This document shows, one piece after another, positions 9,360-18,047 of a stretch of 20,016 nucleotides of DNA. The stretch's first letter is position 1. Every line of letters starts with the position of its first letter. Under the pieces are notes generated by a model, which was not told the origin of the DNA, did not search any database, and saw nothing but the letters and a program-made list of their open reading frames with translations. Position numbers and translations under genes: made by a program. Source of the stretch: Larix sibirica. Its lineage: Eukaryota; Streptophyta; Pinopsida; Pinales; Pinaceae. The stretch covers positions 1-20,016 of the forward strand of contig NWUY0300032009.1 in assembly GCA_004151065.3 (NCBI GenBank), written 5' to 3'.

Positions 9360-9566
9360 CATGTTTCTCCTCAAAATATAGCTACTCCATATTACAAAGC
9401 ATGGAAAAGCCATGTTTCTCCTCAAAATATAGATACTCCATATTACAAAGCATAGAAAAGCCATGTTTCTCCTCAAAATAAATATACTCCATAATACAAA
9501 GCATGGAAAAGCCATGTTTTTCCTCAAAATATAGATACTCCATATTACAAAGCAACATGGAAAAGC
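9360..9566. repeat. Tandem repeat, 51 bp, four copies
   Basis: Copies lie at 9360-9410, 9411-9461, 9462-9512 and 9513-9566. Each starts CATGTTTCTCCTCAAAATA and ends TTACAAAGCATGGAAAAGC; the last has a 3-bp insertion (54 bp). Since 51 is a multiple of three, the - strand reads a 17-residue repeat with the core RRNMAFPCFVIWS. That frame has no known domain and sits downstream of element C on the same strand, so I treat it as a minisatellite and not a gene. Confidence 0.93.
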
Positions 9567-9989
9567 CTAGAAAATTTCATCCATTTTCTATGAGTAGAGG
9601 CACTCTACCAAAAGCATCTAATCTTGTTTGTTCTTTCCATAAAATATCCATTTCATTCCAAAAATATTTAGAAAAAGGATGAGAGGCAAAATTACGAGTC
9701 ACTTGTTCTTACTAAAGTTGCACATGATAGATGGGCTTGACTCATGCTAGATCCTCTTTTTCTCATTATCACATGTGAATATTTTACTAGCCAATGCCTA
9801 GGAAAACTCCTAATCACTTTCCTCATTTCGAGGATGGTACCCAAGGTAAACCCTATATTCTTTAGGGAACAAGGTAATTACAACAATATTCTCATTATGA
9901 TCTCAACATGTCACTTATGGGAATAGAACCTAGGTGGGGAGGATAACACTAAATCCCACAACCACACAGGCTAATCCCAATTGACATGT

Positions 9990-10437
9990 ACATGTATGAT
10001 TTATGTTCAGTGAATGGGACACATTCCAATCTAGAACATAATTTTCCAATGAAGCAATGAATTCATTAAGTTTCCTTGGTACATGAATATAAGTAATGAA
10101 CTCAAAATAACACTAAAAAAATATTACCCTTAATTTTTTTTGTAGAAGAGTAGGATCTTGTACGCGATAAACATTAAATATTCAACTAAGACACTGCCAC
10201 TTGTGAATCCAAGTAAACACATAATTGCTGTATTTTGAAATCAATTGTCATAGAGAGGATCTTGATAGCTACACTATACAGAACATCATTATTGGTTGTA
10301 GGACAAGGGAAAATGCCTCCTAATTCCACCAGTTGGCCAATGAGGGAATAAACCACCCAAGCAATGGAAGCAATATTTTGAGTGTGTTGACTAGCACCAT
10401 CAATAGATCCTACATATATGGGGGCGTTCAACATCAT
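9990..10437 (-). pseudogene. Element C second RNase H (archaeal-like type), after integrase
   Basis: Just downstream of the integrase stop, the - strand reads VGSIDGASQHTQNIASIAWV, VYSLIGQLVELGGIF, TTNNDVLYSVAIKILS, LCVYLDSQVAVS, then across frame breaks YRVQDPTLL, FEFITYIHVPRKLNEFIASL and ENYVLDWN. This is an RNase H fold of the archaeal-like type that plant Tat elements acquired. The first Asp (IDGAS) and the Asp of YLDSQ remain. The expected Glu (NNxxEYSA context) is Leu and the last Asp (position before SLxNY) is Ala. It is probably a separate frame or a C-terminal domain; the initiating codon is unclear, although ATG codons occur at 10437 and 10434. Confidence 0.87.
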
Positions 10438-10524
10438 CTGCCAATCAATAAATCATAATAAGCAAAAATAAAAAGTAAATTAGGCTTATATACAATGTAC
10501 ATGAGAATTGTGAGACATTATTAC

Positions 10525-11483
10525 CTACGCATAAAACCTTTTCAAATAGAGCCGATTGCAAGACTCATCCAAGGGGTTCCCTTCATAGTAAATTAACTCG
10601 TAAGATCCTTTCTTGAGAATTTGCTTCATAATGTAAGGCCCATACGAAATAAGCTCTAATTTTCCTACCCTCATCTAATTGTTATCCTAAATGTAAATGA
10701 GGACTAAGTCCCCTTCATAAAAACAAGAGGACAAACCTTCTTATCTTACTGACCCTTAACACATTTTTTATGTGCCCCATTTTCCATGGATGCATCTCAA
10801 TGATGTTGACCAAGATTCTCTAGGTAAACAAGTCACTCTTCCTCAGCTGAGGTACTAGACAAGAGCTCAACATACAACATAACAAAGGGATTTCGGCTTC
10901 AATTAGAAGAACTACCTTTATTGGTTTGAGGATAGCATGGAAATTACTACTTTTGTAAAAAACCCAACTAACTAGCAATTTTCGTCATCATTTTGTTTTG
11001 AAAGTGAGAACTATGATCCATGACTATCTCTCAGGGTACACAAAACTACGCAATAATATGATTAGACATTAACAGTGTTTTTCTCTTATCATCGTTTAGG
11101 AACTTTAACATAACTTCCACCCACTTTGTAAAGTAATCAACAACCACAATAATGTATTGTGGCCATCAACAAAAGCAATTTGACACATCATAGAATTGAC
11201 CCCAGACTTAGTGAAGGGCTTGATAGTGACAATAGGGTATAATGGAGAAAGATGTGCATGCATTTTCCTAATAAAGACCTGACAACGATGACACTTATTA
11301 ACCACTTCAATACAATTTTTAATTGTCAATAGCTAAAAATATATTAAGCGTAAAATATTCTAGGTTGTATCCATCCAATAAAGATGAGTGCCATAGGCTC
11401 CTGTGAAAATCATTAAAAAATTTCTCTACCTCCTCATGAGCTAAGCACCAATGAAATATCAAATTGACCCCACGATGATACAA
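10525..11483 (-). pseudogene. Element C integrase (degenerate)
   Basis: The - strand reads LYHRGVNLIFHWCLAHEEVE, NDFHRSLWHSSLLDGY, KCHRCQVFIRKMHAHLSPLY, YIIVVVDYFTKWVEVM, EIVMDHSSHFQNKMM, then YEGDLVLIYI, YGPYIMKQILKKGSYEL and LKRFYA followed by a stop at 10525-10527. The H2C2 zinc residues (His, His, Cys, Cys) are all still present. The first catalytic Asp, expected in a WGIDFM-like motif, is Asn (SGVNSMM); the second is present (11016-11018); the Glu of the PQxNGxxE motif is lost. Several stops and frameshifts break the region, especially 10560-11010. The C-terminus matches Tat-type integrases and lacks a chromodomain. Confidence 0.9.
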
Positions 11484-11620
11484 GGTCAATAATGGGGATT
11501 TGTTGTGCATGCTGGTCAATGCATTGATGATCCTCACAAGAGAGACGAGAACCAAATCTCTAGGTTTGTAGATACACATGGATATCTCCATACTTGGGAT
11601 CTATTGAGGCAATCGGGATT

Positions 11621-11662
11621 AGATGCTCATCAAGAAAACATAGATGCTCATCGAGTAAACAT
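11621..11662. repeat. 21-bp tandem duplication inside element C
   Basis: AGATGCTCATCAAGAAAACAT (two extra bases beyond 19) is followed directly by AGATGCTCATCGAGTAAACAT, with two differences. On the coding (-) strand it duplicates seven residues (LDEHLCF, LDEHLIP) between the RNase H and integrase parts without shifting the frame. Confidence 0.85.
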
Positions 11663-11689
11663 ATTACAGTAGGGTTCCCAGTGTCATTG

Positions 11690-12168
11690 AATCTTGACAT
11701 TAACTCCAAAAAATATAAGGACTTATTAAACTCTGAAAACAAAAAATCCAACTCAAATCCTTGCAAAATGACAATCCACCAAGCATACTTGCCTCCAATT
11801 ATTCACCACGTCAAGATATATTACGTAGGATTAGAATTTGCAATGATAATTGTTTGTCGAAGAAGTATAGAACGATGAATTCATTGGACATCATGAATAA
11901 CTTACAATTCCAACTTCTAAATGTATGAATAGTTCAACTTTGGTCCAATGAGCCCCTTATTTAGATAGTAAATCACATGCTCCTAGTGTGAATCATTTTC
12001 TTGAACCAAGACCATCCTACTAGTCGATTTAGATGCCACAATATATAACAAGAAGTCCCTATTGTAGTTAGGTGCACTTAGTAGCGGAATTGATACATGA
12101 TATTTTTTTAAAGCTTTAAATAAATGTTGTGCTTGATCATCCCACATAAATGGAACCCTCGTTTTCAA
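11690..12168 (-). pseudogene. Element C first RNase H (retroviral-type, degenerate)
   Basis: Connection and RNase H sequences follow RT: VPFMWDDQAQHLFKALKKY, IPLLSAPNYNRDFLLYIVAS, then VIYYLNKGLIGPKLNYS, TIIIANSNP, IIGGKYAWWIVILQGFELDF and ELMS. This matches the RT-linked RNase H of Tat-type elements. The place of the first catalytic Asp reads YIVAS rather than TDAS; loss of this Asp is usual in Tat elements that have a second RNase H, so it may be ancestral rather than decay. Stops and a frame change lie around 11880-11985. Confidence 0.85.
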
Positions 12169-12169
12169 A

Positions 12170-12617
12170 GGTGCATCAAACCCTTTGTAATCTTAGCTTA
12201 ATTTGTGTTGAATTGTCACAATAAGTTCACCTTTCTTGGAAGACTTTGAAGTTGATGAATTGAACATTGGTGAGGCAACTAAAGTTTTGCCTCAATCTTT
12301 AAATGATCCACTAGAATCATGTGCTTAAACACAATGAAACCAACTAACCTCCAAAAATCCACAATGAAGATGCATTTATGAGGATTTAGATGAATGTTGT
12401 AATACTTGCATCTCTCAAACACATTGTGAAAATGTGTTGGATGTTCAACTTGTCTCCTTCATCAAGTAGCCAAATCATGCAAATATGACTCAACGATATA
12501 CTTCATATCATGGAAATCATATGACATGGGCATCTGAAACATGGATCCAACATTTTCAAGGCTAAAATGCAATATTTGATATGCAAATGTTCCCCATTAA
12601 GCATATATAAAACTAGT
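12170..12617 (-). pseudogene. Element C reverse transcriptase, 5' part missing
   Basis: Reading down from 12617, the - strand gives TSFIYA, a stop, WGTFAYQILHFSLENVGSMF, QMPMSYDFHDMKYIVESY, then LHDLAT, HPTHFHNVFERCKYYNIHLN and PHKCIF. These are the RT palm and following segments in the usual Ty3/gypsy order. The catalytic box at 12474-12485 reads YLHD instead of YLDD: the first Asp has become His (12477-12479). A stop follows LHDLAT. The N-terminal half of RT should lie upstream but is replaced by the LINE. Confidence 0.9.
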
Positions 12618-12627
12618 CATGTGTTTT
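12618..12627. repeat. Candidate LINE target-site duplication, 3' copy
   Basis: CATGTGTTTT on the + strand (AAAACACATG in LINE orientation) lies at the poly(A) junction and overlaps the first bases of the poly-T run. It directly adjoins the RT reading frame of element C. The same 10 bases occur at 18038-18047. A duplication beginning with AAAA fits L1-type target cleavage in A/T-rich DNA. Confidence 0.55.
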
Positions 12628-13100
12628 TTTTTTTGTAAAATAAGTAAACATTATATTAACAGAGTATACATAAATATACAATCCAAACTTTCATCATCGA
12701 TCTATCCATAAGTCTGAGATACAAGCTATCAAATTAATATCTCTACACAACAACATCCCTAGGGTCCCTCCCCCAGAGGGGAAAACATGACATACAACAT
12801 GATTTCTACAGGATTACCCCATTAATATAACAAAACAAAACATAGTTAACCCTCGAGCCCAGCACAATTGATATTCATTCAATATCCATGGCCTAACCAA
12901 ATAGAGACAAAAAAATGACCAGCGTCATAGAACTGACTAACATAACATGTAGCATCAATCGGAACCCCAGAGACGATTCCTATCGACATACACAGTACCA
13001 TCCCAGCCAAAAGGAAGAAACAAAAACAAAAGATGTGATAGAGACCTACCCAGTCCCAGTGAAGACACTACAAGTTATGGACTGTGGGAGGTAGATCCCC
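12624..13100 (-). other. LINE 3' untranslated region and poly(A) tail
   Basis: About 465 bp separate the last stop (13101-13103) from the terminal run of 11 A (T11 on +, 12624-12634). The - strand just before the tail reads AATATAATGTTTACTTATTTTAC, an AT-rich end typical of LINE mRNAs. Several G/T-rich stretches, including CTCTGGGGGAGGGACC near 12768-12783, lie inside. No gene is seen in this segment. Confidence 0.85.
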
Positions 13101-14219
13101 CTAATTTCTCGCTAGTCCTCCACTGGTGGAAACCATTTCGTTGTCCATCCTGGTGCCCTGTGCCTCCTTGACAGGTCCATTATCAAAGTATCCCATTTTA
13201 GGAAGGAATGGTAGACCCATTTCCTTGCCAATTGCATCAATTTTCATATGAAGGAGACGAGTATGAACATAAAGTTCTTTCCAGAAACCCATGGGAATTT
13301 CATCTCCTCCTAGATTCTCCTCCCTTTCCAGGATCACCTTTCCAAACATTCCTTTAATCACCTCGTACAAAGTCAATGTTTTCTCAAACAATCCCTGGCA
13401 CTCTCTCGTCGACCCAAGGTCTTGAATCCAATTTTCAAGAGCAACCTCATCCAAGGAGGGCATGTTTTCCAGCACCTCTCTCCAAACCCCATATTCCATC
13501 ATTTCCAGGTCGAATTTGATAGATTGCGGGATAGAGGTGTGATACTTCCACGCTGCTTGCGCTACCCGGAGTTGATCTTGGCTCGCTCTCCTTTTCTGTG
13601 GGGAATCTCGGTCTCCTGGTTCCCCTTAGTATCCATGTTGCACACCACTTCAACATAGATCGAACCGCCACCCCAATCTATACCACCTTCCGTCTCGTTA
13701 CCACCCCAATTCACAGAATTATTCTCAGTTACCCAAACCTCTCCCCCATGCTCACTTACAACATTCTTGCACCCTTTAACGGTGCTGGACGGCCCGAAAA
13801 TGGAAAAAATCATAATTTGAGATAATACTTTCGCCATTTGTTCCCACGAATTAGAGAGATTCCCACTAATATCCATAATGGTTGTGGTCCGAACCCACCC
13901 GTTCGCTGTACCTCCAATAATCGCCATTATCATCTTCATATGCCTTCATGTACTGGAATGTACCCTAGGCTTGTACCACCCGCGGGGAAAAACCACATCA
14001 CCCACCCTTCCACTTATCGTCATAAATGCATGCACCCACCACCCAGCAGTTATATCCTGCATGTTAACTCCTCGACACGTCCCCCTGCTGACTCCTCTCA
14101 CCCGCATCTGGGTTCCCCACATTGTCAGTTGCAATTTGAAGACATTGTTTTCTAATCTCTGGGCCCACCAAAATTTCCACGGATACATCCCAAAACCTCT
14201 AACTTATTTTGACTACTAT
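13101..14219 (-). pseudogene. LINE: long frame after RNase H, unknown function
   Basis: After RNase H, the - strand stays mostly open for about 370 codons, joined across a few breaks: EILVGPEIRKQCLQIATDN, GVNMQDITAGWWVHAFMTIS, a stop at 13946-13948, then in the same frame 13939-13562 (MKMIMAIIGGTANGWVRTTT onward, Gly/Asn/Trp-rich near the end), then after a frameshift near 13580 the 133-codon stretch 13502-13101 (MMEYGVWREVLENMPSLDEV, FWKELYVHTRLLHMKIDAIG, KEMGLPFLPKMGYF). It ends about 470 bp before the poly(A). I do not recognise a domain. It could be a C-terminal extension of ORF2 or a separate third ORF. No Cys/His knuckle or transmembrane segment is evident. The - strand coding sense agrees with the element. 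Confidence 0.55.
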
Positions 14220-14906
14220 ATTGGACAACAAGTTTTCCAGTCTACTGCCTGTCCTTTTTACGTGGATGAACGTTAGAACATATCCCCTAGCAAGTTTGTT
14301 TGCAAGTTTTTCTAGATGGAAGTCGAGTCTTTAGTGCTCTGACACCTTGGATATCGATCTCCTAGCATGCAAGTTCCTATCCATATTGATAATGATTTGA
14401 GAGTCTCTTTCTAGAATAATCAAAAGGAGTTTTAAAGTGACAACCCCTTGTAAACCATGGAGAAGGCCCTCCAGTTTCACTACGTTATTCGTTTCTCTAC
14501 CAATGTACCGACCAAAAAACCACACCACCTCCCCTGCATGGTTTCTGATAACTCCTCCATATCCTGCAGGGCCAGGGTTTCCTTTCGAGGCCCCGTCAAA
14601 ATTGAGTTTGAATTGCCCCTCTGGTGGTTTAGACCATTGATCAGGATGATCCTGACTTTTATTTTGGTTAGGTTGCTTCCCAATGTGGACCAGGATGGAT
14701 TTGATTACCCAAGCCCATAAAATTCTCGCCTCTCTGTCCTCGGCCTGAAGAATATCGTTCGGCCATGCCGTAAGACAAAGCGTTTCTAGAGTATGGGCTT
14801 CAATGAGGTACTCAACTTGTTCCCTTGTGTGCTTTGTGTTTCTAAAAGTTGGTTTCTTTCTTTCTTTCCACACTTCCCACAACAGAATCTCAAGAACAAT
14901 TGCCAT
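14220..14906 (-). pseudogene. LINE RNase H domain
   Basis: Plant L1 LINEs often carry a C-terminal RNase H. The 191-codon open stretch 14331-14906 reads LLWEVWKERKKPTFRN (end of the linker) and then FKLNFDGASKGNPGPAGYGG, VIRNHAGEVVWF, KLEGLLHGL and LERDSQIIINM. Asp 104, Glu 146 and Asp 168 of this stretch match three catalytic residues (Asp 104 at 14595-14597). After a frameshift near 14340 the fold continues as LEKLANKLARGYVLTFIHVK and RTGSRLENLLS. There the last catalytic Asp (usual ADWLS context) is Asn. The domain would remove RNA from the new hybrid. Confidence 0.92.
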
Positions 14907-15500
14907 AATCTATTAACCAACTGGTTCTTGAAGGGGTTATCAAACCATTCAAGGATTTATCTATCCGGTCTGCCTATGAATCTAGACGATTGTCTGAATA
15001 TCTCCGCCCCTTTATCCTAGAGGGATGATACAAAGGTGCAGGTCTCCAGTAAGTGATTCATCGTTTCCTCTTTATTTTGACATAGGCAGCACCGGGAAGG
15101 ACCTGAAAAACCTCTTTTCACCAGTTAAGATCCTCCTCTTTGCCACCATCCAAAGAAAAGTTGCAACTTTTGGCCATAGGTTTGCTTCTCATATATTCTT
15201 CCACTATGGAGCCCTCTCCCGCTCCTTACATCGATAAGAAATGAAGTAGGAATATTACACTGAGAGGGATCCCATAGCCTTGTAACCTCATCTCAATCTA
15301 TCCATATCCTCATTAGTTCTTATGCTTCGCTCCTGGAGCTCCTCCCATATAGTTCTTAATTCTCCTCCCTGTTGATATCTTGCCACTCCACCAAATTCCT
15401 CCAACTTCTTAGCTCATCACTGTTTTTCCTCCTGTCCCAGTAATCCTGAACTTTGGTACCCCATGTCCTAGTTGTTATCCTCCAGGTTTCAGCCACACCC
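14907..15500 (-). pseudogene. LINE zinc-binding region (zf-RVT type)
   Basis: Between RT and RNase H the - strand reads SGRGLHSGRIYE-like sequence, KVATFLWMVAKRRILTGEN, then GPSRCCLCQNKEETMNHLLE and TCTFVSS. The Cys-x2-Cys, His and Cys residues of the zinc-binding motif found after plant LINE RTs are intact at about 15025-15100. Frames change at least twice and stops occur near 15130 and 15240. Its role in the family is thought to be nucleic-acid binding. Confidence 0.82.
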
Positions 15501-15510
15501 ACTACTTGTG

Positions 15511-17000
15511 TCAACATTGGAAGTTGTTTCCATGAATCCTACCAAAAATCTGCAGCCTTCCCATTTCTGACCTCCTAGAAACTGTGGTTCTGAATGAGGT
15601 CCTTGCCCTGAAAGGTTGAATTCCATATGTGGGACCCATTCTATATTCCATTGTACCTAATGAGATATTTCTTCTACCACTCCCTCGCATACTTTCCATG
15701 CCAAAACTGAGCCCATGGCTCCACCTCTTGGGACACCCATATCCACCATATCTTCGCCCCCAACACTCTGCTGCTGATTTCAGGATCTCTGAGCCCCAAC
15801 CCTCCATGTCAATTAGGGAGGAAAACCGTATCCCAATCAACAAGGGCCCATTTTTGTTTATCTCCAGAACCCCCCCAAAAAAATTCCTCTCGATTTGTCT
15901 GATTTTCCTGAGAACAACTTTGGGTGCCGCAAAGATCGAAAATAGATACATGGGCATGGATTGGAGGATTGATTTTATTAGAATGATACGATTGGTGAAA
16001 TTCAGTGGTCGCATGGTCCAACATGCCAGATGTTGCTTCATGTGGTCTAGAAGGTCTTTCCACGAAGCTTGTTGTAACACTGAGTCTGACAACGGGGCCC
16101 CAAGATATTTGGATGGAAGGGAACTCATTTGGAATCTGAGGATTCTTAGAATGTTCTGCTGAGTGATTCGTGGGGTGTTAAAAAATAAAATATGATATTT
16201 CTCCTCATTGAACTGAAGCATGCCCCATTAGCATTGTATCATCTACAAATTGTTGATGAGTTTGTCAATCTGCTCCAGGGTGAATAGGAGCCCTTGCAAA
16301 TCATGGTTTCCTTGCATAGCCTTGATCGTTCTACCTAAACCCTCAGCCATAATAATGAAGAGAAAGGGGGACAAAGGATCTCCTTGACGAATCCCCCTTG
16401 AAGGTTTTAGTAAGCCAGTCAGAACACCATTCAACATAAATGGAGAAGAAGGAGTGGAGATTAGATTCATGATCCAGCTGATCCAATCTCCAAAAGCAAA
16501 ATCTCTTAGCATGGCCTTCATAAATTGCCAGTTCAATTTGTCGTAGGCTTTAGCAATGTCGATTTCAACATCATTCCCGAGATCTTCTCCTTTTTGAGGG
16601 AGTGTAAAACTTCATGAACAAGGATAATCCATCCATGATTTGCCTCCCTTCCACAAACCCATATTGCTCGGGGATATGAGAGAAGGAAGAATGGGTTTGA
16701 GGCGATTAGCGATAACCTTGGTGACAATTTTATAGATCACATTGCAGAGGGAAATGGGGCGGAACTTTCCAGGGGTATCAACACCCTCAGCCTTAGGGAT
16801 TAGGGATAAAAAGGTAGCATTGAAATAAGGAAGAATTTTCCTGGATAGTCTGGATGTTTCCACGATTTGCCATACTTCCATCTTAATGAGGTCCCAAAAT
16901 AGTGAAAGAAATTGGTGGTAAAACCATCCGGTCCTGGGGCTTTCCCATCTGCCATTTGATGCACCGCTTCTTCGACTTCAGGCATTGGTTTGGACTTCAT
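15511..17000 (-). pseudogene. LINE reverse transcriptase (degenerate)
   Basis: The RT copies LINE RNA at the nicked target. Motifs occur in order: MADGKAPGPDGFTTNFF (about 16905-16955), FLSLIPKAEGVDTPGKFRPI, SLCNVIYKIVTKVIANRLKP, LNWQFMKAMLRDFAFGDWIS, PSRGIRQGDPLSPFLFIIMA and the catalytic FVDD box at 16238-16249, with both Asp intact but in a different frame from the flanking open stretch. Directly after FVDDTMLMGHASVQ the frame jumps to NEEKYHILFFNTP, so a short segment is missing. The C-terminal part (LPSKYLGAPL, IILIKSILQSMPMYLFS, IRQIERNFFGG) is in the 236-codon open stretch 15511-16221. Confidence 0.93.
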
Positions 17001-17495
17001 CAGAAGATCATTTTGATCTTGACGAGAGAGAGCAGGAATGTGTTGGTTATCAAATCAATATCCCTGCTTCTGTCTAGATTGTTTCGGTCATTATATCTTG
17101 AAAAAAGTTGCAAAGTTCCCCTGCTATCTCTTCTCTCGTTTCCAGTCTTTCCCCTCTATATTTTTTATCTTGAGGATCCTGTTTTGCATTCTGTTTTGAA
17201 TGACCAATCTGTGGAAGAATTTAGTGTTTTCTTCCCCATCTTGAAGCCAGTTGAACTCTAGCTTTTTGGTGCCACAGATTTCCTCCTGTCTCTCCCTCTC
17301 CTGCAGCTTGTTATAAACACTAGCTTCCTCCATTCTGAAGCTCAGTGGTGTACCCTGCATTTCATGCCCATTTTCTGAATTTCCTCCAATCTGTTTCAAG
17401 GGTTTTTTTGTCCTGCAATAATATTCCCAAACTCCTCCTTGTTCCATTTCTTTTTTTTCCTTGAGAGCCTTCAATTTCTGTTGGAACTTGTACAT
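17001..17495 (-). pseudogene. LINE endonuclease-RT linker
   Basis: This segment joins endonuclease and RT in plant L1 ORF2. It reads MYKFQQKLKALKEKKE, then in neighbouring frames KKWNKEEFGNI and RLEEIQKMG, then ERERQEEICGTKKLEFNWLQ, DGEENTKFFHRLVIQNRMQN and RILKIKNIEGK. The block (W-L-x-D/E-G-E-x-N-T-K-F-F-H) is the standard pre-RT signature of these elements. It is Lys/Glu-rich and probably helical. Frameshifts occur around 17400-17460 and near 17100. Confidence 0.88.
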
Positions 17496-17515
17496 TCTTT
17501 GGCCCTCTCATGTGC

Positions 17516-18010
17516 TTAGCTCATTCCACCACTGCATAATTTCTCTTTGAACTCTGGATGACCTAACCAGAACTGTTCAAAACATAAGGGTTTTTTGAAT
17601 TGAGACCCCAATCCACTCCACCAAAATTCAACTGGACAGTGGTCAGAACCAGTCGTCGGGAGAATAGAAGTTGAAATTTCACTTCCAGATTCCATAACTG
17701 AATAAGACACGAGAAAGCGATCCAGGCGGGAAGCAATGTGGGGGTCTCCTTTACGTTTATTATTCCATGTGAATCTACCTTCCCCCGGGATAACATCAAC
17801 AAGTTTAAGGTCTTCAATAGTATCCTTGAAACGACCACACTCGCCTTCCAGTCTCCTTCTACCACCCTTCTTTTCGTCTAAAGATGTAATGAGATTAAAA
17901 TGTCCACCCAAGATCTAGTGTTGATTCTCGACTTTGTCCCTCATACTCCTTAAGGAGTCAATGAAGGCAATTTTCTCCTGCGGAGTATGGGNCTCTGGAA
18001 GTTAGGGTTT
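17516..18010 (-). pseudogene. LINE endonuclease (EEP family), N-terminus missing
   Basis: This endonuclease would nick target DNA to prime reverse transcription. The frame reads HTPQEKIAFIDSLRSMRD, ILGGHFNLITSLDEKKGG, GRFTWNNKRKGDPHIASRLD, RFLVSY and TTGSDHCPVEFWW. The C-terminal catalytic block SDH is intact (17639-17647). The GGDFN motif reads GGHFN, with His replacing the catalytic Asp at 17900-17902. A stop lies just before ILGG, where Trp is expected. About the first third of the domain, including the metal-binding Glu, is absent because of 5' truncation near 18037. The unreadable base N at 17992 falls in this region. Confidence 0.9.
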
Positions 18011-18037
18011 CTGACTAGTCCAAAAGCTAGTCTCAAA

Positions 18038-18047
18038 CATGTGTTTT
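18038..18047. repeat. Candidate LINE target-site duplication, 5' copy
   Basis: CATGTGTTTT here matches 12618-12627 exactly and is preceded in LINE orientation by CCT. It would set the truncated 5' end of the LINE at 18037, only about 30 bp beyond the last recognisable endonuclease sequence. A 10-bp match including four T next to poly-T could be chance, and the sequence beyond does not visibly continue element C. Confidence 0.5.

Larger units (their letters stand above)
7841..9990. other. AT-rich non-coding stretch with tandem repeats
   Basis: No gene is recognisable. The first few hundred bases are probably the 3' LTR of element B (just after its polypurine tract). The bases next to 9990 should be the 3' untranslated region and LTR of element C, which reads on the - strand. 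The middle is very AT-rich (8100-8540) and holds four distinct tandem-repeat clusters, listed separately. The 84-codon - strand frame at 9273-9527 is an effect of a 51-bp (17-codon) tandem repeat and the + frames at 8533-8736 and 9744-9926 show no known domain. Confidence 0.5.
9990..12617 (-). mobile_element. Element C: decayed Tat-like Ty3/gypsy element, interrupted by a LINE
   Basis: On the - strand the order is RT (from 12617), RNase H, integrase ending at a stop at 10525-10527, then a second RNase H-like domain (10437 to about 9990). Two RNase H domains are known for Tat-lineage plant Ty3/gypsy elements. Here the second follows the integrase. The 5' side is cut off at 12617 by the poly(A) end of a LINE, in the middle of the RT domain. 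All parts carry stops and frameshifts. LTRs were not identified. Confidence 0.88.
12624..18037 (-). mobile_element. 5'-truncated L1-type plant LINE with poly(A) tail
   Basis: On the - strand the element reads partial apurinic endonuclease, linker, reverse transcriptase, zinc-binding region, RNase H, an extra long frame, a 3' untranslated region of about 470 bp and an 11-base poly(A) (seen as T on +, 12624-12634). This is the ORF2 layout of plant L1 LINEs. ORF1 and the first part of the endonuclease are missing, so it is a 5'-truncated copy as made by incomplete target-primed reverse transcription. Its longest frames (236, 191 and 133 codons) and higher similarity to consensus motifs suggest it is younger than the Ty3/gypsy elements around it. 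Stops and frameshifts make it inactive. Confidence 0.93.

Noticed and set aside
9273-9527. 84-codon - strand frame with repeated NMAFPCFVIWS
   Set aside because: It is created by a 51-bp tandem repeat; no start context, domain or flanking gene structure supports a protein.
12768-12783. G-rich run in the LINE 3' untranslated region as a G-quadruplex
   Set aside because: It lacks four separate runs of three or more G on one strand.
13598-14276. Several + strand open frames (13598-13825, 13838-14155, 13878-14276) of up to 132 codons
   Set aside because: They lie opposite the coding strand of the LINE and have Pro/His-rich composition expected from antisense reading; the - strand frames fit the element order.
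15629-16162. A 177-codon + strand open frame
   Set aside because: It is antisense to the clear LINE RT C-terminal region at 15511-16221 on the - strand and shows no domain.
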